From: Begonia masoniana
Lineage: Eukaryota; Streptophyta; Magnoliopsida; Cucurbitales; Begoniaceae
DNA: 64,000 nt
Direction: 5' to 3'
NCBI GenBank assembly: GCA_022432975.1
Contig: CM039502.1
Location: 5,756,375-5,820,374, forward strand
This document shows, in pieces, positions 35,539 to 48,630 of the stretch (positions within the stretch are counted from its first letter, which is position 1; each line of letters opens with the position of its first letter). The notes below the pieces were generated by a model that was given only the letters and a program-made list of their open reading frames with translations, had not been told where the DNA came from and ran no database searches. Made by a program: the position numbers and the translations under genes.

Positions 35539-36706
35539 TGCAGCACCCAATTGAGTTACTATCTATGACTTCAATTTCATCTAAACTTTGTTTTAATCAT
35601 CACTTGACAATCAATGCTCGAAATTTCATAACCTCAACTTCTTTTAAACACGCTAGACTATTGAGTAGGGTGGACATGGTCTGGTCGGGTTTAGCCTCGT
35701 TATCTTGTCGGATTGGATTTAGGTTCAATTTCTGATTCTAACAACTTTTGCCTCCAACACCGTGAACCGAAAAACGGTCCACGATTCTTCTGTGTTAAGA
35801 ACCAGTTACGGCTCCTATAAGAGTAGAAATTAAACCAAACTGCATGTGACAACCCGAGAGTGGGTCCAACATCGCTTGGGGGAAGATGAAAATGAAACAT
35901 ATGTAAAGGATGTCTCCCCTAGAAAGTAAGACCGTTTTGTAGCACAATTGCACCAGATCCAATCAGAACTTCGAAATTAAGAGTACTCGAACGAGAGCAG
36001 TATCAAATTGGATGATCACTTGGGAAGTCCTCGTTAAAAAATAAATCCGTGAGTATGATTGCGAGGCAAACTCGGGGATCTAAGCCCGAGCATAGATAAA
36101 TCTCGAAGCCGAGTATAGAAAAATCTCGGATCGTTACAAAGTGAACAATATCTTATTAGAAAAAAAAAAAAAAAAAAAATCTTTACACTGCTTGTTCCAT
36201 TCTAACCCCTACACACTTGTAAGTATTAAAATATGACCGAAATGCACATTAAACACTTGAGTGTTTCAACCTTTAGGTTTTCAATTTGCGGTTTAGAATT
36301 TTGAAATTTTTGTTAATTTGAATACATTAAACCTTAAACTTTGATAGAAAGAACACACATTGCTATAGATCTAAGGGTTGGTTTCCGAGTACCTAACAAC
36401 GTGCCTATGACAGATGCAAACGCTAATATATGAAACCAAACTGAAGTGAAACATTCTTGATCAACTAACAAACCCACTTTATGTACAGACCTCTTACAAC
36501 ATCATGCACCCTTCTAGAACACAGAATTCAGAATCTTTTAAGATCAGAAAGAAAAAAAAACAGCATGTTTTTTACACTTATTAGCCAACCCCGAGGGGGA
36601 TTATCATTGTGATCGAACACAACGAGACCATACAACACGAGAATGTTCGTAGAAAATTATTACAAGCAAAGAGCTCTCCAACATCTTGTTGACGTTTTCA
36701 TGCCAG
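35539..36706. other. Intergenic region between hydrolase and CBSX3
   Basis: No gene. Positions 35825-36150 (acaacccgagagtgggtcc ... ctcggatcgttacaaagtg) are GC-richer and have the wording of a plant LTR fragment, read most naturally on the minus strand starting near tttgtaacgatccg, but no ends or partner copy are present. A run of about 22 A lies at 36158-36179. The last 300 bases up to 36706 include likely CBSX3 3' untranslated sequence. Confidence 0.45.
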
Positions 36707-38418
36707 TTAATAACCCCCTTGTATGAAGGCATTTAGGCGATCTAGCTCCTGCCTGTGCTCAGTTACAACAGCTCGAACCACATCTCCAATGGACACCATC
36801 CCCATCATTCCATTTTCATCAATCACGGGAATGTGTCGAATTCGGTTATCTGCACAAATCTCATATCCCAATATAAATATGCCAACCTCTTTGACTAGGA
36901 ATGCGCAATCACAACAACAATGAGTATATTACCAGTCATCAGTTGCATTGCCCGTAGAACTTTGGTGTCAGGGCGTCACTGTGATGAGTTTGTTCTGTAA
37001 TCACAACGCATAAGATAAGAATAGTGCATTGTAATCACGCACTCATAAATAGTTATTTCTGTAATCATTGAAAACATCATAATACCTCCTCAGTCATGAT
37101 ATCCCCAACCTTAGTGGACTTTGATGATCCTCCCCTGCACTATGATCTTCCTCAGATAATCTGGCAATAACAAACAGGTATTATTGACCATATCCAAGCA
37201 GGTTCTTAAATATTACTTCATTGGATGAAGCAAGTGATAACACTAAATAGATGTTTCACCGACAAGCTTAAATGTTTTTGTTTCCCCTAATATATCCAGA
37301 CCCACATATTTTAAAATTAGTACTGCGGTTAGGGTAATTTTTTCCAAGAAACCTCTGATCTAAGAACTTGATTCGAAGAAATAGGAATTTCGATCAACCG
37401 CTTCGACAAGTATAACTACATACATACTAAGAGAACTATGACAATGCCACCATGATTCTCCGTGCAAACTCTTCCCAAATTTTAAGGTTCCTAAATTGTT
37501 GCAAAACTTACTTTCATGGACCAATACTTCAAATGAAATTATAAAAGTAAATGGCGAGACGAACTGGATGCTGAAGTCAAGCGATAATATTGATTTTTCC
37601 AGATGTTACACACATTTAAGGATGCCTAGGAAACATATCTACAGGAAGTTGATCAACGTTGCGAGATAACAGACTCAAATTTGTTCAACAGACAGCAAGA
37701 GTTATTAGATTATGAACGTAATTCATACATCTGAACATGAACTTGGATGGTAAAAACAAAAGGCAAACGACAGAACATTCTGTTCCTTTAAAAAACTGCA
37801 GGCTAAAAGAAAAGGAAAATGACAATTTTCATAGCCATTTTCCACGTCAAATCTATATAAACTCTGGAAATCTCAACTAAATATTTCCATTAATTGTTCT
37901 TTTAATTTTAATGGCAAATTAGAATCTACGAAGGAAAAAGAAAGTTTAGATCTATATTAGAAGTTGCAAAAACCTCGCTCTGTTATTATTCCAGCAATTG
38001 ATTTTTGCTGTCCAGGTTTCACCACTAGCAACGCTCCAACATTATGCTGGGTCATCTGCGGGGAAGATTAATTACAAATCATAACTACCGATATTTTTCT
38101 TCTTCAAATATAGTCAATTAATCAGTAAGAACAGTCACCATAACATCAAATTGCATACCGATTTAACTGCATCATAAACTGTATCGTCTGTAGTGCACCA
38201 AAGCCAGGAGCCATCGGCGCTTTTACCTTTTGCTTTCAGGACATCTGAGATTGTCGTGCTTTCGAAACCATGCTCTTCCATTCGTGGAGAAGTAACCTGA
38301 CTGGAAACGCGAAAATATTATGGGTTTCATGACGGGATTCACCAGTCGAATTCGTTGCAAAACTGCATCTCTCATGAAATTCCCAGTGTGACAAAAAAGA
38401 CTTCAAAGCCCCTTGCAT
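36707..38418 (-). CDS. CBSX3: CBS-domain protein CBSX3 (mitochondrial type); frame broken by four +1 insertions
   Basis: Five coding exons on the minus strand: 38418..38159, 38055..37974, 37160..37086, 36994..36933, 36849..36707. Correctly framed segments read MEEHGFESTTISDVLKAKGK, WLWCTTDDTVYDAVKS, MTQHNVGALLVVKPGQQKSI, AGIITER and RIRHIPVIDENGMMGMVSIG, ending LNAFIQGGY. This is a two-CBS-domain protein close to Arabidopsis CBSX3, which in mitochondria binds adenosine ligands and regulates thioredoxin o and electron transport. Four one-base gains disrupt it: near 38385 and 38296-38300 in exon 1, at 37128-37130 in exon 3, and at 36970 in exon 4 (CCC-TGA). Removing one base at each restores both phase and sequence match. 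A 5' untranslated exon near 39002-39100 with donor aag|gtaggg is likely. Confidence 0.88.
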
Positions 38419-40970
38419 ATTACCTGTTGACAAACAAAACATCACACTTCCAACGAATAATAGCCATCGTTCTTACAGCTAATTCATATATAGTCTAGCG
38501 TGAATCACACTAGTGTAGCAGCTCATAAATTTTGCTCAGCTTTCCACAAAGTAAAAACAAGTAAAATGTTAGAAATGTACTGGTTAACGGCAACTAAGTC
38601 ACCTCCGACGGTGAGTCCTTATATGGTAAGTGGAGGGCTAACATAATATCCGCTGATTAAAGTTCAACTTGCTTAAGTTCGAAGAAAATGGCTCTTTAAG
38701 ACTAATGGTCTTACTTTAGAAGTAAATTTCAGCAGTTCAATTTATGGCCTCTTCCAAATAAGCACTCAAGAAAACAGATAAATCAAACCTCGATGGTTGA
38801 CAGCCAAAGTCAAAGTCTATACCTCAACTGAAATTCAACCCAAATCATAACTAACCTTAAACTCACACGCGCATACACATCAACTTGCCCTTTTCCTTCA
38901 AAGAGATCCAGACCAAGAGAGAAAGAGAGATCGACACCGCTATAGACAATCAAAGGTAAAGAAGAAGAAGAAGGAGAAGAAGAAGGAGGAGAAAAAGCCC
39001 TACCTTCTTCCCAGTTGTCTCTACTACGCAAGTAGTATAGTGGCCGCTGATACCTCGGTTGATGATCGTCAGTGAAACGGATTGAGGGCAAGTCTGGAAG
39101 AAATGGCGGATGGTAGGGATGAGTGGAAGAACTGGATATATATTTCCTTTTTTAAATTAATGATTTAATAAATTATCACTTTCAAAAGTAACACTTTCGA
39201 TATCTTATAAACTTAGATGTCTAGAGTTGTGAAAGTACTATAATGCCCTAAATAGTAGTTTGCCCTATATGCTCTTTATTTTCTTCCCCTCTTATCTTTC
39301 TCACTGGTTTAGCAAGTGCATTGTGCAATGGTTGAAGAATTCCTTCAACCAAACCCTCTGCTAACTTTGATCAAACGATAGTCTTAGCGTTTAACGAGAA
39401 GGAAATGAACCTTTTATCGACTAATAGTGTCGGAAAAACAAACGAAATGCAGATCGAATGATCAAAAGAAAAAAAAAATGCTCGGAAAACGATCTCAACG
39501 AGGAGTTTGACGTTGATGATCTATCATATAGAATGATAACAAGTTGAGCTAAAATACTTTAGATAAAACAATATCTATCCTTGATTGAGTAAGTATGTTG
39601 TTTTGGATATTTGTAATAAATTTCAAAATGTTGTTAGATTATTTCTTTTTTGCCACTCCTTACGTGTACATGTGCTACTCGTTACATGTCTAGGCGTTAT
39701 CTTTTCCTTGTCTCCAAGAATTATATGAATGGTCAGTTTTCAAATCTTGTTAGGAAAGAGACATGAAAACCAGACGTCGAAAGTATGGCAAATTATGTTC
39801 AAAATTTCCTAACTTATTACCTAAATCAAATCAACATTGTCCTCAGTGTAATTATCGTTATAGCTCTGTGTGATCGAAATTTTTACGGAATCAAATCAAT
39901 TCTTAATATTATTTTTTATTATTGTTTGAGTCATAAAATTCATTATAGATTGATTTTGAAAGTAAATTTTTCTATATTTTTTATTTTTTTCAGTTAAAAT
40001 TTTCTACAAAAATCTTAGTGTGTCATGTGTTTCATCATTTTTCTCATTCAATATAGTGTTCGATTTATAAAAATTTGTATTAGAGCGATGACGAAGTTGT
40101 TTGAAAATCATGTAATGTCCCTAAATTTTATTTCCCTAAATTTCAAACCCTATAAATTTTCTTCAAATTTAATTCTCATATCAATTTTGATTAGGTTGCT
40201 CTTAAACTCTAATTTTACTACATTCTTAAATCGTCTATCGATATTCATGTGCAAGTTTTAAATCTATTTAACGATATTAACTATATTTATTATAATTAAA
40301 TTAGAATATTCATATAAGTAAATTATCATATTTTCCTAATGTACTTATCATCGATTAATTCTAATAACAATTTCATATCAAGTTATACGTCTATTTAATA
40401 ATTATCAACTCGCAATTTTCTAACTCTACTTAAAATCTTCAACTACAATTAAATCAACTATCCAATCACGTCAAAATCACAATTAAGTCATCAAGTGTAC
40501 AAAAGACAATACTTTAACTAATTAAAATCATAATATTCAAAGAAATTATATTTTACTTTGATTCTTTATTTGATTGTTAACTACTTGGTTTCTATGTTGA
40601 CCCACGGCTAGAAAAATCTCAATCAACTATAACAAAACACATACATTTGTGAATTAATTGCACATGTTATTATATTTCATGCTTTAAAAATTATATATTA
40701 TTGAATTTCATTTTCAATGTTCAGACTTTCATATAACTATTAATTTTTTATATTCGTAAGATTTCGCCAGTCATATTATATTTATCATACATTCAGGCTT
40801 TCAATAGACATATCATATTTAATCAGTGACCATGACTAATTGAGGATTTAAAAAGATAAATTACCACGCGTTAAAACTTTTGTCAATCATCTTGTAATTA
40901 CCATGGGTTCAGATTTTCAAAACTCATTTAATATTTCATAAAGTAATTGATGGTTACTAACTGAGGATTA
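38419..40970. other. CBSX3 leader region and gene-free AT-rich stretch
   Basis: Positions 38419-39110 are the CBSX3 upstream part, including a probable leader intron and a GA-rich tract (38955-39000). From 39110 to 40970 the DNA is AT-rich with many short open frames and no recognisable gene, RNA or element. Confidence 0.5.
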
Positions 40971-41535
40971 ACATTAATTACTTGATGTAAGTAAACCGAG
41001 GTGAACGAAACAACATTAATTACTTGATGAAAGTAAATCGAGGTGAACGAAACAACATTAATTACTTGATGTAAGTAAACCGAGGTGAACGAAACAACAT
41101 TAATTACTTGATGTAAGTAAACCGAGGTGAACGAAACAACATTAATTACTTGATGTAAGTAAACCGAGGTGAACGAAACAACATTAATTACTTGATGTAA
41201 GTAAACCGAGGTGAACGAAACAACATTAATTACTTGATGTAAGTAAACCGAGGTGAACGAAACAACATTAATTACTTGATGTAAGTAAACCGAGGTGAAC
41301 GAAACAACATTAATTACTTGATGTAAGTAAACCGAGGTGAACGAAACAACATTAATTACTTGATGTAAGTAAACCGAGGTGAACGAAACAACATTAATTA
41401 CTTGATGTAAGTAAACCGAGGTGAACGAAACAACATTAATTACTTGATGTAAGTAAACCGAGGTGAACGAAACAACATTAATTACTTGATGCAACATTAA
41501 TTACTTGATGAAAGTAAATTGAGGTGAACGAAATT
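40971..41535. repeat. 42-bp minisatellite, about 13.5 copies
   Basis: The unit acattaattacttgatgtaa + gtaaaccgaggtgaacgaaa + ca repeats every 42 bases from 40971 to 41474 (12 units). A truncated unit of 19 bases follows (41475-41493), then a diverged last unit (41494-41535). Units 3-12 look identical; unit 2 and the last unit share gaaagtaaat variants. Each unit contains TTACTT-gatgt-AAGTAA, a small hairpin. As 42 is divisible by three, the minus strand reads as a repeated 14-residue peptide without stops; this is a by-product, not a gene. Confidence 0.95.
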
Positions 41536-41621
41536 TACTTCTAAGTTTCAATATGTTACATATCAAGAGTGTCTAACAATTTGTAAAGTTTTGATTTTGG
41601 GAAAAAGTAAATGAAAAAAAA

Positions 41622-41985
41622 AAAAGAAGAATTTTATTTATAAATCACTTAATTTCTACTTTCTCAAACGATATGAGATTGTGCATCTCCATTGATACGG
41701 GTTGGGTCTTTACAATCAACAGAATTTTATGTCGTCCTTGTCTTCATAGGACGGGCTGCAACAATATTTGTGGAATATTCAAGGGCTCATAATACAATAT
41801 TAACAGTTTTGGGCAAGAGTTCGTACAAATTTATTTTTGGAGTTAACACAAAATCTGTTATTTCTAAAAGGGAGAAGAACTCTACTTATAAACTACTCAA
41901 TTCTACTCTCCTAATCGTTGTGGGATTGTGTGCTTTACTGGTATGAGATGACTTCTTACGATCAATAAAATTTTGAGTTGTAATT
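41622..41985 (+). repeat. Diverged direct repeat, LTR-like
   Basis: Two related blocks about 250 bases apart. 41622-41740 reads agaagaattttatttataaa ... gagattgtgcatctcc ... tttacaatcaacagaatttt. 41873-41980 reads agaagaactctacttataaa ... gggattgtgtgctttac ... cttacgatcaataaaatttt. The wording (short tetranucleotide box, then ...gtgggattgtg...) is common at the ends of plant LTRs. No coding part is nearby. Confidence 0.6.
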
Positions 41986-42476
41986 ATCTTTACATATTTT
42001 CACAATCTAAGACGAAATTAAATTCTTCTTGACAGTTTTTGTTAAATAAAAAAATAGTCACAATAATGTCACGGATGTATGATATAAATTCCCGCTGATG
42101 AAAGGGTGAGTTTCACCACTCCGTTTGTATTGGTTTTATTTATATTTAGGGTGTTTATTTTAATTTTAATATTTTAGTCATGCAATTCATTAATATATTA
42201 AGGACGATCATCAACCCAAATGAAGCACATAAATGCATTGATTGTAGACAAAAAAAGCATTCAAAATTGAAGTTGATTTGAAACCCAATAACTCTAAAAC
42301 TACACGATCGGAATAAGAGAGCATGTATAAGCTAAAGCCAATTGCAGACACTTGGTTAAGAAGCATGTCTTCCCCCTTGTAGAGCTCCTGCCACTTACAC
42401 AAACTGATATCCGGCCAAGTCCACCAACACGCACTGGGTAGCGCCGGCGTGAACGAGCCTCTTCCAGTAGCCGCTC
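41986..42476. other. Gap before the RH3 gene end
   Basis: Mostly AT-rich. The last 250-300 bases up to 42476 are likely RH3 3' untranslated sequence. No other feature is seen. Confidence 0.45.
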
Positions 42477-45400
42477 TCACTTGTTGGGGCAATCTGATGC
42501 CCTGTGCCCTGACCTCCCACAGTTAAAACAGGAGCCTCCAAAGTTTCTGCAATGTTCAATAAAATGTCAATTTAAGGTAACAACAACACATCATAGTAAA
42601 AATAGGAATGCACATATGTGATTCCATATTCATGCTTATTTTGTTAAAATCATTAAAAAAATTTGAAATTACAGGCGTATAATACCTACTATCCTGGAAT
42701 GATGTTCGGGTCGTTCGCCTTCCTCCGATAAGCCAATCGTCCCCTGTGTTTCTTGAACTCTGAGACCAGCTACTTTTGGATTTAAAACTCCGACCAGTGC
42801 CCAAATATGAATTGTCGTCGTCGTTATCCCAACCCTTAGATGTTCTAAAACTTCCACGATCTCTAGGACTGCCTCGTGGATCTCGCCTATTACTCCTTTC
42901 CCTTGATGAAAACTTTCCGTAATTGTCACTAGGGGGGCCGTCATCTTGTAAAGTAGGTAACTGCCAAAAATATCACTCAGCTTGTCAAATTCCATCACTA
43001 GTTCTAACACCACTTAATTCATCAAAAAGGTTTACTAAATATCACCATGGAAGTGGTGCTAAATATCTATCACCAACCTTCATGATCTTGGTTATTGTAT
43101 TTCCGGGAGGTAATTGCTTGTCGAGCAACTCCTTTGCTATCTCCTCCGGAAGATCAAAAACAGCTCCATGAACCTGAGGAAGTTCATGAAATGCATGACG
43201 AGAATATTAAAATTAAAACAAACAGCGTAAACATAAATAAAAACAATGCGAACGGAGTGTTGAAACTCACCCTTTCATCAGCAATTATATGTATTTTCCC
43301 TACTTCATCAGCAGCAGGAGAATAAATGTCAGAAAGGAATCCAGTTACAGATCTCGCAGACAAATAACCTCTCGAATAAGATGGATCTCGAACCAATTGC
43401 AAAGTAACCCATCCCTACAATGAAAAAATGCAAATTCCCAAATGCAAGAGTATTTGCAACTATCAAATGACTACACAAGATGAAAGTTCTAGGAAATCTC
43501 TAAAAGGGATTTCTTTGTTACCACTACCAACAAGAATTTTAGTTAGTAACTCGTATTTACCTGTTCATGATTGATAAGGGACTTTGATGAAGGAGGTTTG
43601 GAAAATCCACTCAAGTGTGCTAGAGCGGCAGCTAAAGCATTTACACCTTGTTCTTCAATTAGCTTTTGTGCTGTTGGGGTAAAAAACTCAATAGATTCAG
43701 GATGAACAGCTTGCAGAGTAGAGACCACGTGAGCTGCAGATGACTCCAAAACCTCTTTAATAGATGGCGGACCGACAAACTCAAATTTGCACCCTACATC
43801 ACGCTCAAGGGATCGGACCGTTCTCTTCTGACTAGTTGTAAACATTAAAATGGCAGAACCTTCTTTTCCGGCACGTCCAGTTCGACCAGATCGATGCACA
43901 AAAGTCTCTGGATCATTGGGAAGCTCATAGTGGATTACCTGGAGAAACGGGCAATAAATCAGAACATTTATAACACTAAACATGATTGAATGTTCAAATT
44001 ATAAAACCAAAGTAAATTTGCTTACTGTTTTCAAACAGGTTTAAATTCATTTCTTTAGAAAAAGTTACAATTATATGATCCTGGGTCAAAAGAATTTTAA
44101 TAATTTACCAGATCAACATTTGGGATGTCAAGTCCACGAGCTGCAACGTCAGTGGCGACAAGAACAGTGAATTTTCCTTGCCGAAAACTATTTAAGGTTC
44201 TCTCTCTCTGATGCTGGGATATATCTCCATGCAACGCCTCTGAAGCTATGCTATTTGTTAATGCCATTGAGACTTCATCTGCATCTCGTTTCGTCTGCGT
44301 AAAAACTATTGTTTTGCCACCCTTTGCATAAGTCTGATATGATGATACAAGTGAAGGGTGTCAGTTCAATCATTTCTGTAATTAGTAGAGAAGATTAAAA
44401 GCAATAACTGTAATGTTCATAGAGTTAAGTAAGACCACGAGAAGAAAGATATCAATATAAAATATTCCATCCATATTCAAGGATTTTGTCAGGAATATTA
44501 GATTTATTTTAATAGTTATGTTTTTAGTATTATTAAGAGAGGGGTATTATTTTAAATATCATTAGGGTTTAAGGGATAAAAAGGGCATATATTAGACAAT
44601 TCTGTTAGGAGCCTATATTACTACGTGGGGAAATATTTATCAGGTGTGGAAAAACTGAGGGAAAAGGAGAAAGTGCAGAGGCTCTATAATTCCTCTGCAA
44701 GGAAGAGAAGCGGGACTCTCGAATTCCCTAGCATAGTGTCTGTCTTCTTTGGGTTGTTTACTTGTTAGAATACTATAACATTTTTTGTTGGTATTTGCTG
44801 TATATTCTGGGTGTCATTTGTAAGAAGTAGAAACATAACAGATTTCTGATGCTTAATTAAGCCAATGACTAAAACACAACATAGTCATCAAACAAGGAAA
44901 GTCCTTGCAAGAACTTCACTTTTTTGGATTGAATAAAAAAGGAAATTTTATTCTTGAATGCGTGATGAAAACACCAACAATGATTTAAGACTTGAGAAAC
45001 TCAGCACTATTTGAAAGTGTTTTTCTAATCTAAATCTTCAAAAAGTTGCCTAATTTTCACTGGTCCATAGAACCCAAATATAACTGCACCACCAAAAAAA
45101 AAAAACACTTTAACTTCGTTTCTAATTTATGGTTCTAAAAGGTGTGGAAAAAATGAAACAATTTTGTTACGGGATGAGCGTAGTGATCAATCAGTACCAT
45201 AAAGCCTAAGCAACTTGACTTGAATAGATGAGGGGTCTATACTCATTTTACAAAGAAAACAACAATAATCACTTAAGCATATATTCATTCTTCAGGGAAA
45301 AACAGTTTAAAAGGCAAAATATAAGTAGGCTTGAGGACTAGCTACTAAGATGAAAATTGTCCTTTCATTCCATCCCAACATTTAGGAGTTCCATAAAATT

Positions 45401-48013
45401 GTTGTTCAATCAAACATTATTTTAATAAAAGCAATGCTCGTTGTAAACTCTAATTCCATATGTTGATGTGTCGCTCATTTGTCAGTCAAATAATTACAAT
45501 AAATTATAATTAGTTAATATAATAGACCACTATTAGCAATTAACAAACAACACGAAATCGTCATATCACAGTATAAATATAGTATCACTTTTTCACTAAA
45601 TATTGGAGTTCAATCTTAATGTTTCCCCAACATTATGAAGTAAGAACATCAAACGAAAAAATACAGATGATTTTTTTGTTGTTTTAAATTTTAAAAAGAA
45701 ATCAGTAACTGGGAACTCATCGAGTGCACTATCATAGGAAATGCAATAAAATAAATCAAAACAATAAATCAAAATATGGTGGGCTTGCAGGGACAAGGTG
45801 GTTATAATTTTAAAAATGCATTCAAATCATACAGATCGAAAAACAAAGTATTCAACTTATCATGTGAGTAAAAAAGATAAAGGAACTGAATCAACAGCCT
45901 TACTGTAATAAGATCACTAAGCATGGTCCGCTTTGAAGTAGCAGTGGCAGATATCGCAAAGAGTTTGATCCCTTCAGCAAGCTTTTCCTCGCGGTCCCCA
46001 ACCTACATATTTAAACGGCGTAATTCAATATTCAACGTCAACCCATTAAAGGCATGTTTAATGCTTTGGTTAGAATATTAAAATTTCGCAAGAACCACAA
46101 AGGTTAGTATAACTGTTTTCAGTGACTTTTCTTATTCGCTTTCTCCTACAAGCAGAATATTATTGTCTCATTCTAGAAAACTATAAACATAACACAATAG
46201 TTCATGGTATTAGAAATGCAGAGTCCAAACTAGCAAGGAAGAAAGTAGAATATTTTCAGGATTAAGATTGATGTCAATCATTCAAACCTCGCAATGATGT
46301 CAATGGAGAGCACCATACCCAGAAGATGAACAACAAAGTATAGTATATATATTAACTAATGAATTAACCTATTAAAACTCATTAGATATACTTGATGAAA
46401 TTTTAACTAAACAAATTGGTTTGCAAACTAAAAAACTTAGAATGCAAAAGTACCAAATCAATAGTCAATGGCCTGTCCAAATATTTCCTTGCAAGCTTAT
46501 TCACCCAACCAGGCATTGTAGCAGAGAAAAGCATGCTTTGTCGCTTGGATGGAAGTTGCTCTAAAATTAATTCCACGTCCTCCTCAAACCCAACAGCAAG
46601 CATCTGATCAGCTTCATCGAGGACCAAAAACTCAACTTCTCCCAATTTAAGGCTATTTCCGTTTATCAGGTCAATTATCCGGCCAGGAGTTCCAACAACC
46701 ACATCAACTCCACGGGAAAGAGCAGACTGTTGTGAAACATATGAAACTCCTCCATACACACAGACCGTGCTCAGATGGGGTCCAGATTCTTTAATCTCTT
46801 TCTCCACTTGTCTTGCTAATTCCCGAGTAGGCGCAAGGACTAGAACTCTAGGAAGACGACCAGTCCGTCTACAAAAGACGCATAAATATTAACCATTAAC
46901 CAAAAAGGAAAAGAAAAGAAGTCTCCGGACATTACACGATTGATACCTTTGTGAACTTCTTAACCCATCTTGTTCAGTAAGGCGTTTAATAATTGGGATG
47001 CCAAAAGCTAATGTTTTTCCGGTCCCTGTCTTTGCACGAGCAATAATATCTCGACCTTCCAATGCAGGCACTAGTACAGCTCTCTGTATGTTTTTAAGGG
47101 AAAAATAAGTGCAAAAAGAGAGGAACAGAAAAAATTATATTTAACCATAGAAAAAAGTCCTCTTTCTCACGAGAAAACTTTGTGGATTCAAAGACACAAG
47201 TCCTTCAGAAACTATTATTCATAGTTTCAAATGTTTGCTTCAAATTACCAACAAATGGTCAAGCAGTAAAGTAAAGCTCTCATGAACAGATTCCAGAAAC
47301 AATCAAATCAGCAACAAAAAGGCGAGAAAGTTAATTTCATCAATTAATTAGTAAGGTTGAACGCTTCTTTGTTTCCGAAAGTCAGACTTTTGTTTGGTTA
47401 GTGCCTGAAAATATAAAGTTTCCATCCAAATTTCAATCTAGACAGTGATTAAATTGGTAGACAGCAATTATTAAAGCAGCAAGAAAAATGTGATAAATTA
47501 AAAATGTGAAAACAAGAGGAAGAATACTTGAATAGGGAAAAGGTGAGTGATTCCCCGCTTCTCAAGAGTATCAACAAGGCTACGAGGCAAGTCCAATTGA
47601 GAAATAGCAAGTTCGTCCTGGCTGACAGCAGCAGCGGAAGAAGAGGATAGGTCAGGGTGGGAATCATAGTCACCGTCGCTCAGAGAGTCTCTAGAGAAGC
47701 CATCAATGCCTTTGAAGGCCTCTTCACTAAAAATGGAATTGGGGGTGGCAATGGCAGAGCACTTGAAGCCGCTTCTCAACACGCCAGACCCAGATGGGAA
47801 GGTGGTTCCACTAGATGAAGGCGAGTGCCGGTGAGTGGTCACACTGCTGGTGCTGTGAATTTTCAGAGCATTTAGCTGTGCTTTGTCGGAGAGAGCGAAG
47901 GGAAGCGCAAGTGAAGACGTCGTTGATGAAGAAGCAGCCATTGTCGTCGTCTTTTTATAAAGTTCAAGGCTTGGTGCTTGGTAAACCGATGAAAACCCAA
48001 TAACGGAAGCCAT
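42477..48013 (-). CDS. RH3: Chloroplast DEAD-box RNA helicase RH3
   Basis: Ten coding exons on the minus strand: 48013..47528, 47083..46947, 46868..46454, 46002..45904, 44333..44109, 43938..43561, 43414..43271, 43173..43078, 42960..42686, 42546..42477; 774 aa, all phases consistent. A Ser/Thr-rich transit peptide precedes the helicase core. Motifs: Q motif (FPIQ162), Walker A AKTGTGKT (179-186), PTRELA, TPGR, DEAD at 292-295, SAT at 323-325, [27 protein letters not shown] domain follows ([37 protein letters not shown]), then an R/S/G-rich tail ending in a CCHC zinc knuckle ([14 protein letters not shown]). Plant RH3 acts in chloroplast group II intron splicing and 50S ribosome assembly. The first exon and last exon both fit this identity. 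The 1.6-kb intron 44334-45903 holds nothing recognisable. Confidence 0.96.
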
Positions 48014-48630
48014 TTCCTCCTTTCTTCCGAACTGCTACAACTCTGCAGCACAAGAAAATAGCGTGAAAATCTTAACAAACAAGCTATTCCAGATTTCTTC
48101 GAAAACCCCACAACATAGTAGAGCTCAAAATCACAAAAGAGGCGAAGAAGTAGAGCTGGGAAAGAGAGAGAGGGAGTGAGAGAAGCAGAAATAGGATGAG
48201 GGGTTTACTCGGAGGAGGAAGATAAGGCCACCCCGTCTACGAAATGAATGGCCAACCAAGTTCCAAGCTTCCACCTTGTAAACAACCCAACGTTTTAAAG
48301 CAATGACCTAGCACTAGCAGTGGCAGTCCGAAAGAGGGTTATTCACGCCTTCCCGGTTTGGTTTTGTATAGTTTTAGACTAATGGAATTGAACCGGCCAT
48401 ATCAAAAAATGAAAATTAATTTGACTAAAATATATTAATTTAGAGTCGGGTTTCGAAGTAATTCTTATTGAGTTTGAGCCGAATCACAGGCTAAATTAAT
48501 CTGACTTTAAATTTTTTTAAAAAATATGACAAATTGATAGTCAAATTTTATTTTCTTCAACAATGGAGACCTTAAACTTTCAAATATAAACAAATTAGAT
48601 CATGTCATTAACAAGTCCTTTCAATTAGTC
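48014..48630. other. RH3 promoter and intergenic region
   Basis: Contains the RH3 leader and promoter; a GA-rich run lies at 48160-48190. From about 48340 the wording (ggtttggttttgtatag, gaaccggcc) is reminiscent of short repeat elements, but no ends can be shown. Confidence 0.4.

Noticed and set aside
35825..36150. Solo LTR
   Set aside because: The wording suggests an LTR but neither TG/CA ends nor a target duplication could be placed, so it is only noted in the intergenic entry.
38810..39091. 93-codon open frame starting MPSIRFTDDHQ
   Set aside because: Overlaps the likely 5' untranslated exon and leader intron of CBSX3; serine runs come from a GA-rich tract.
40928..41497. 189-codon open frame made of a repeated 14-residue peptide
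   Set aside because: It is the minus-strand reading of a 42-bp minisatellite; the unit length being divisible by three keeps it open. No start context, promoter or non-repeat coding part.
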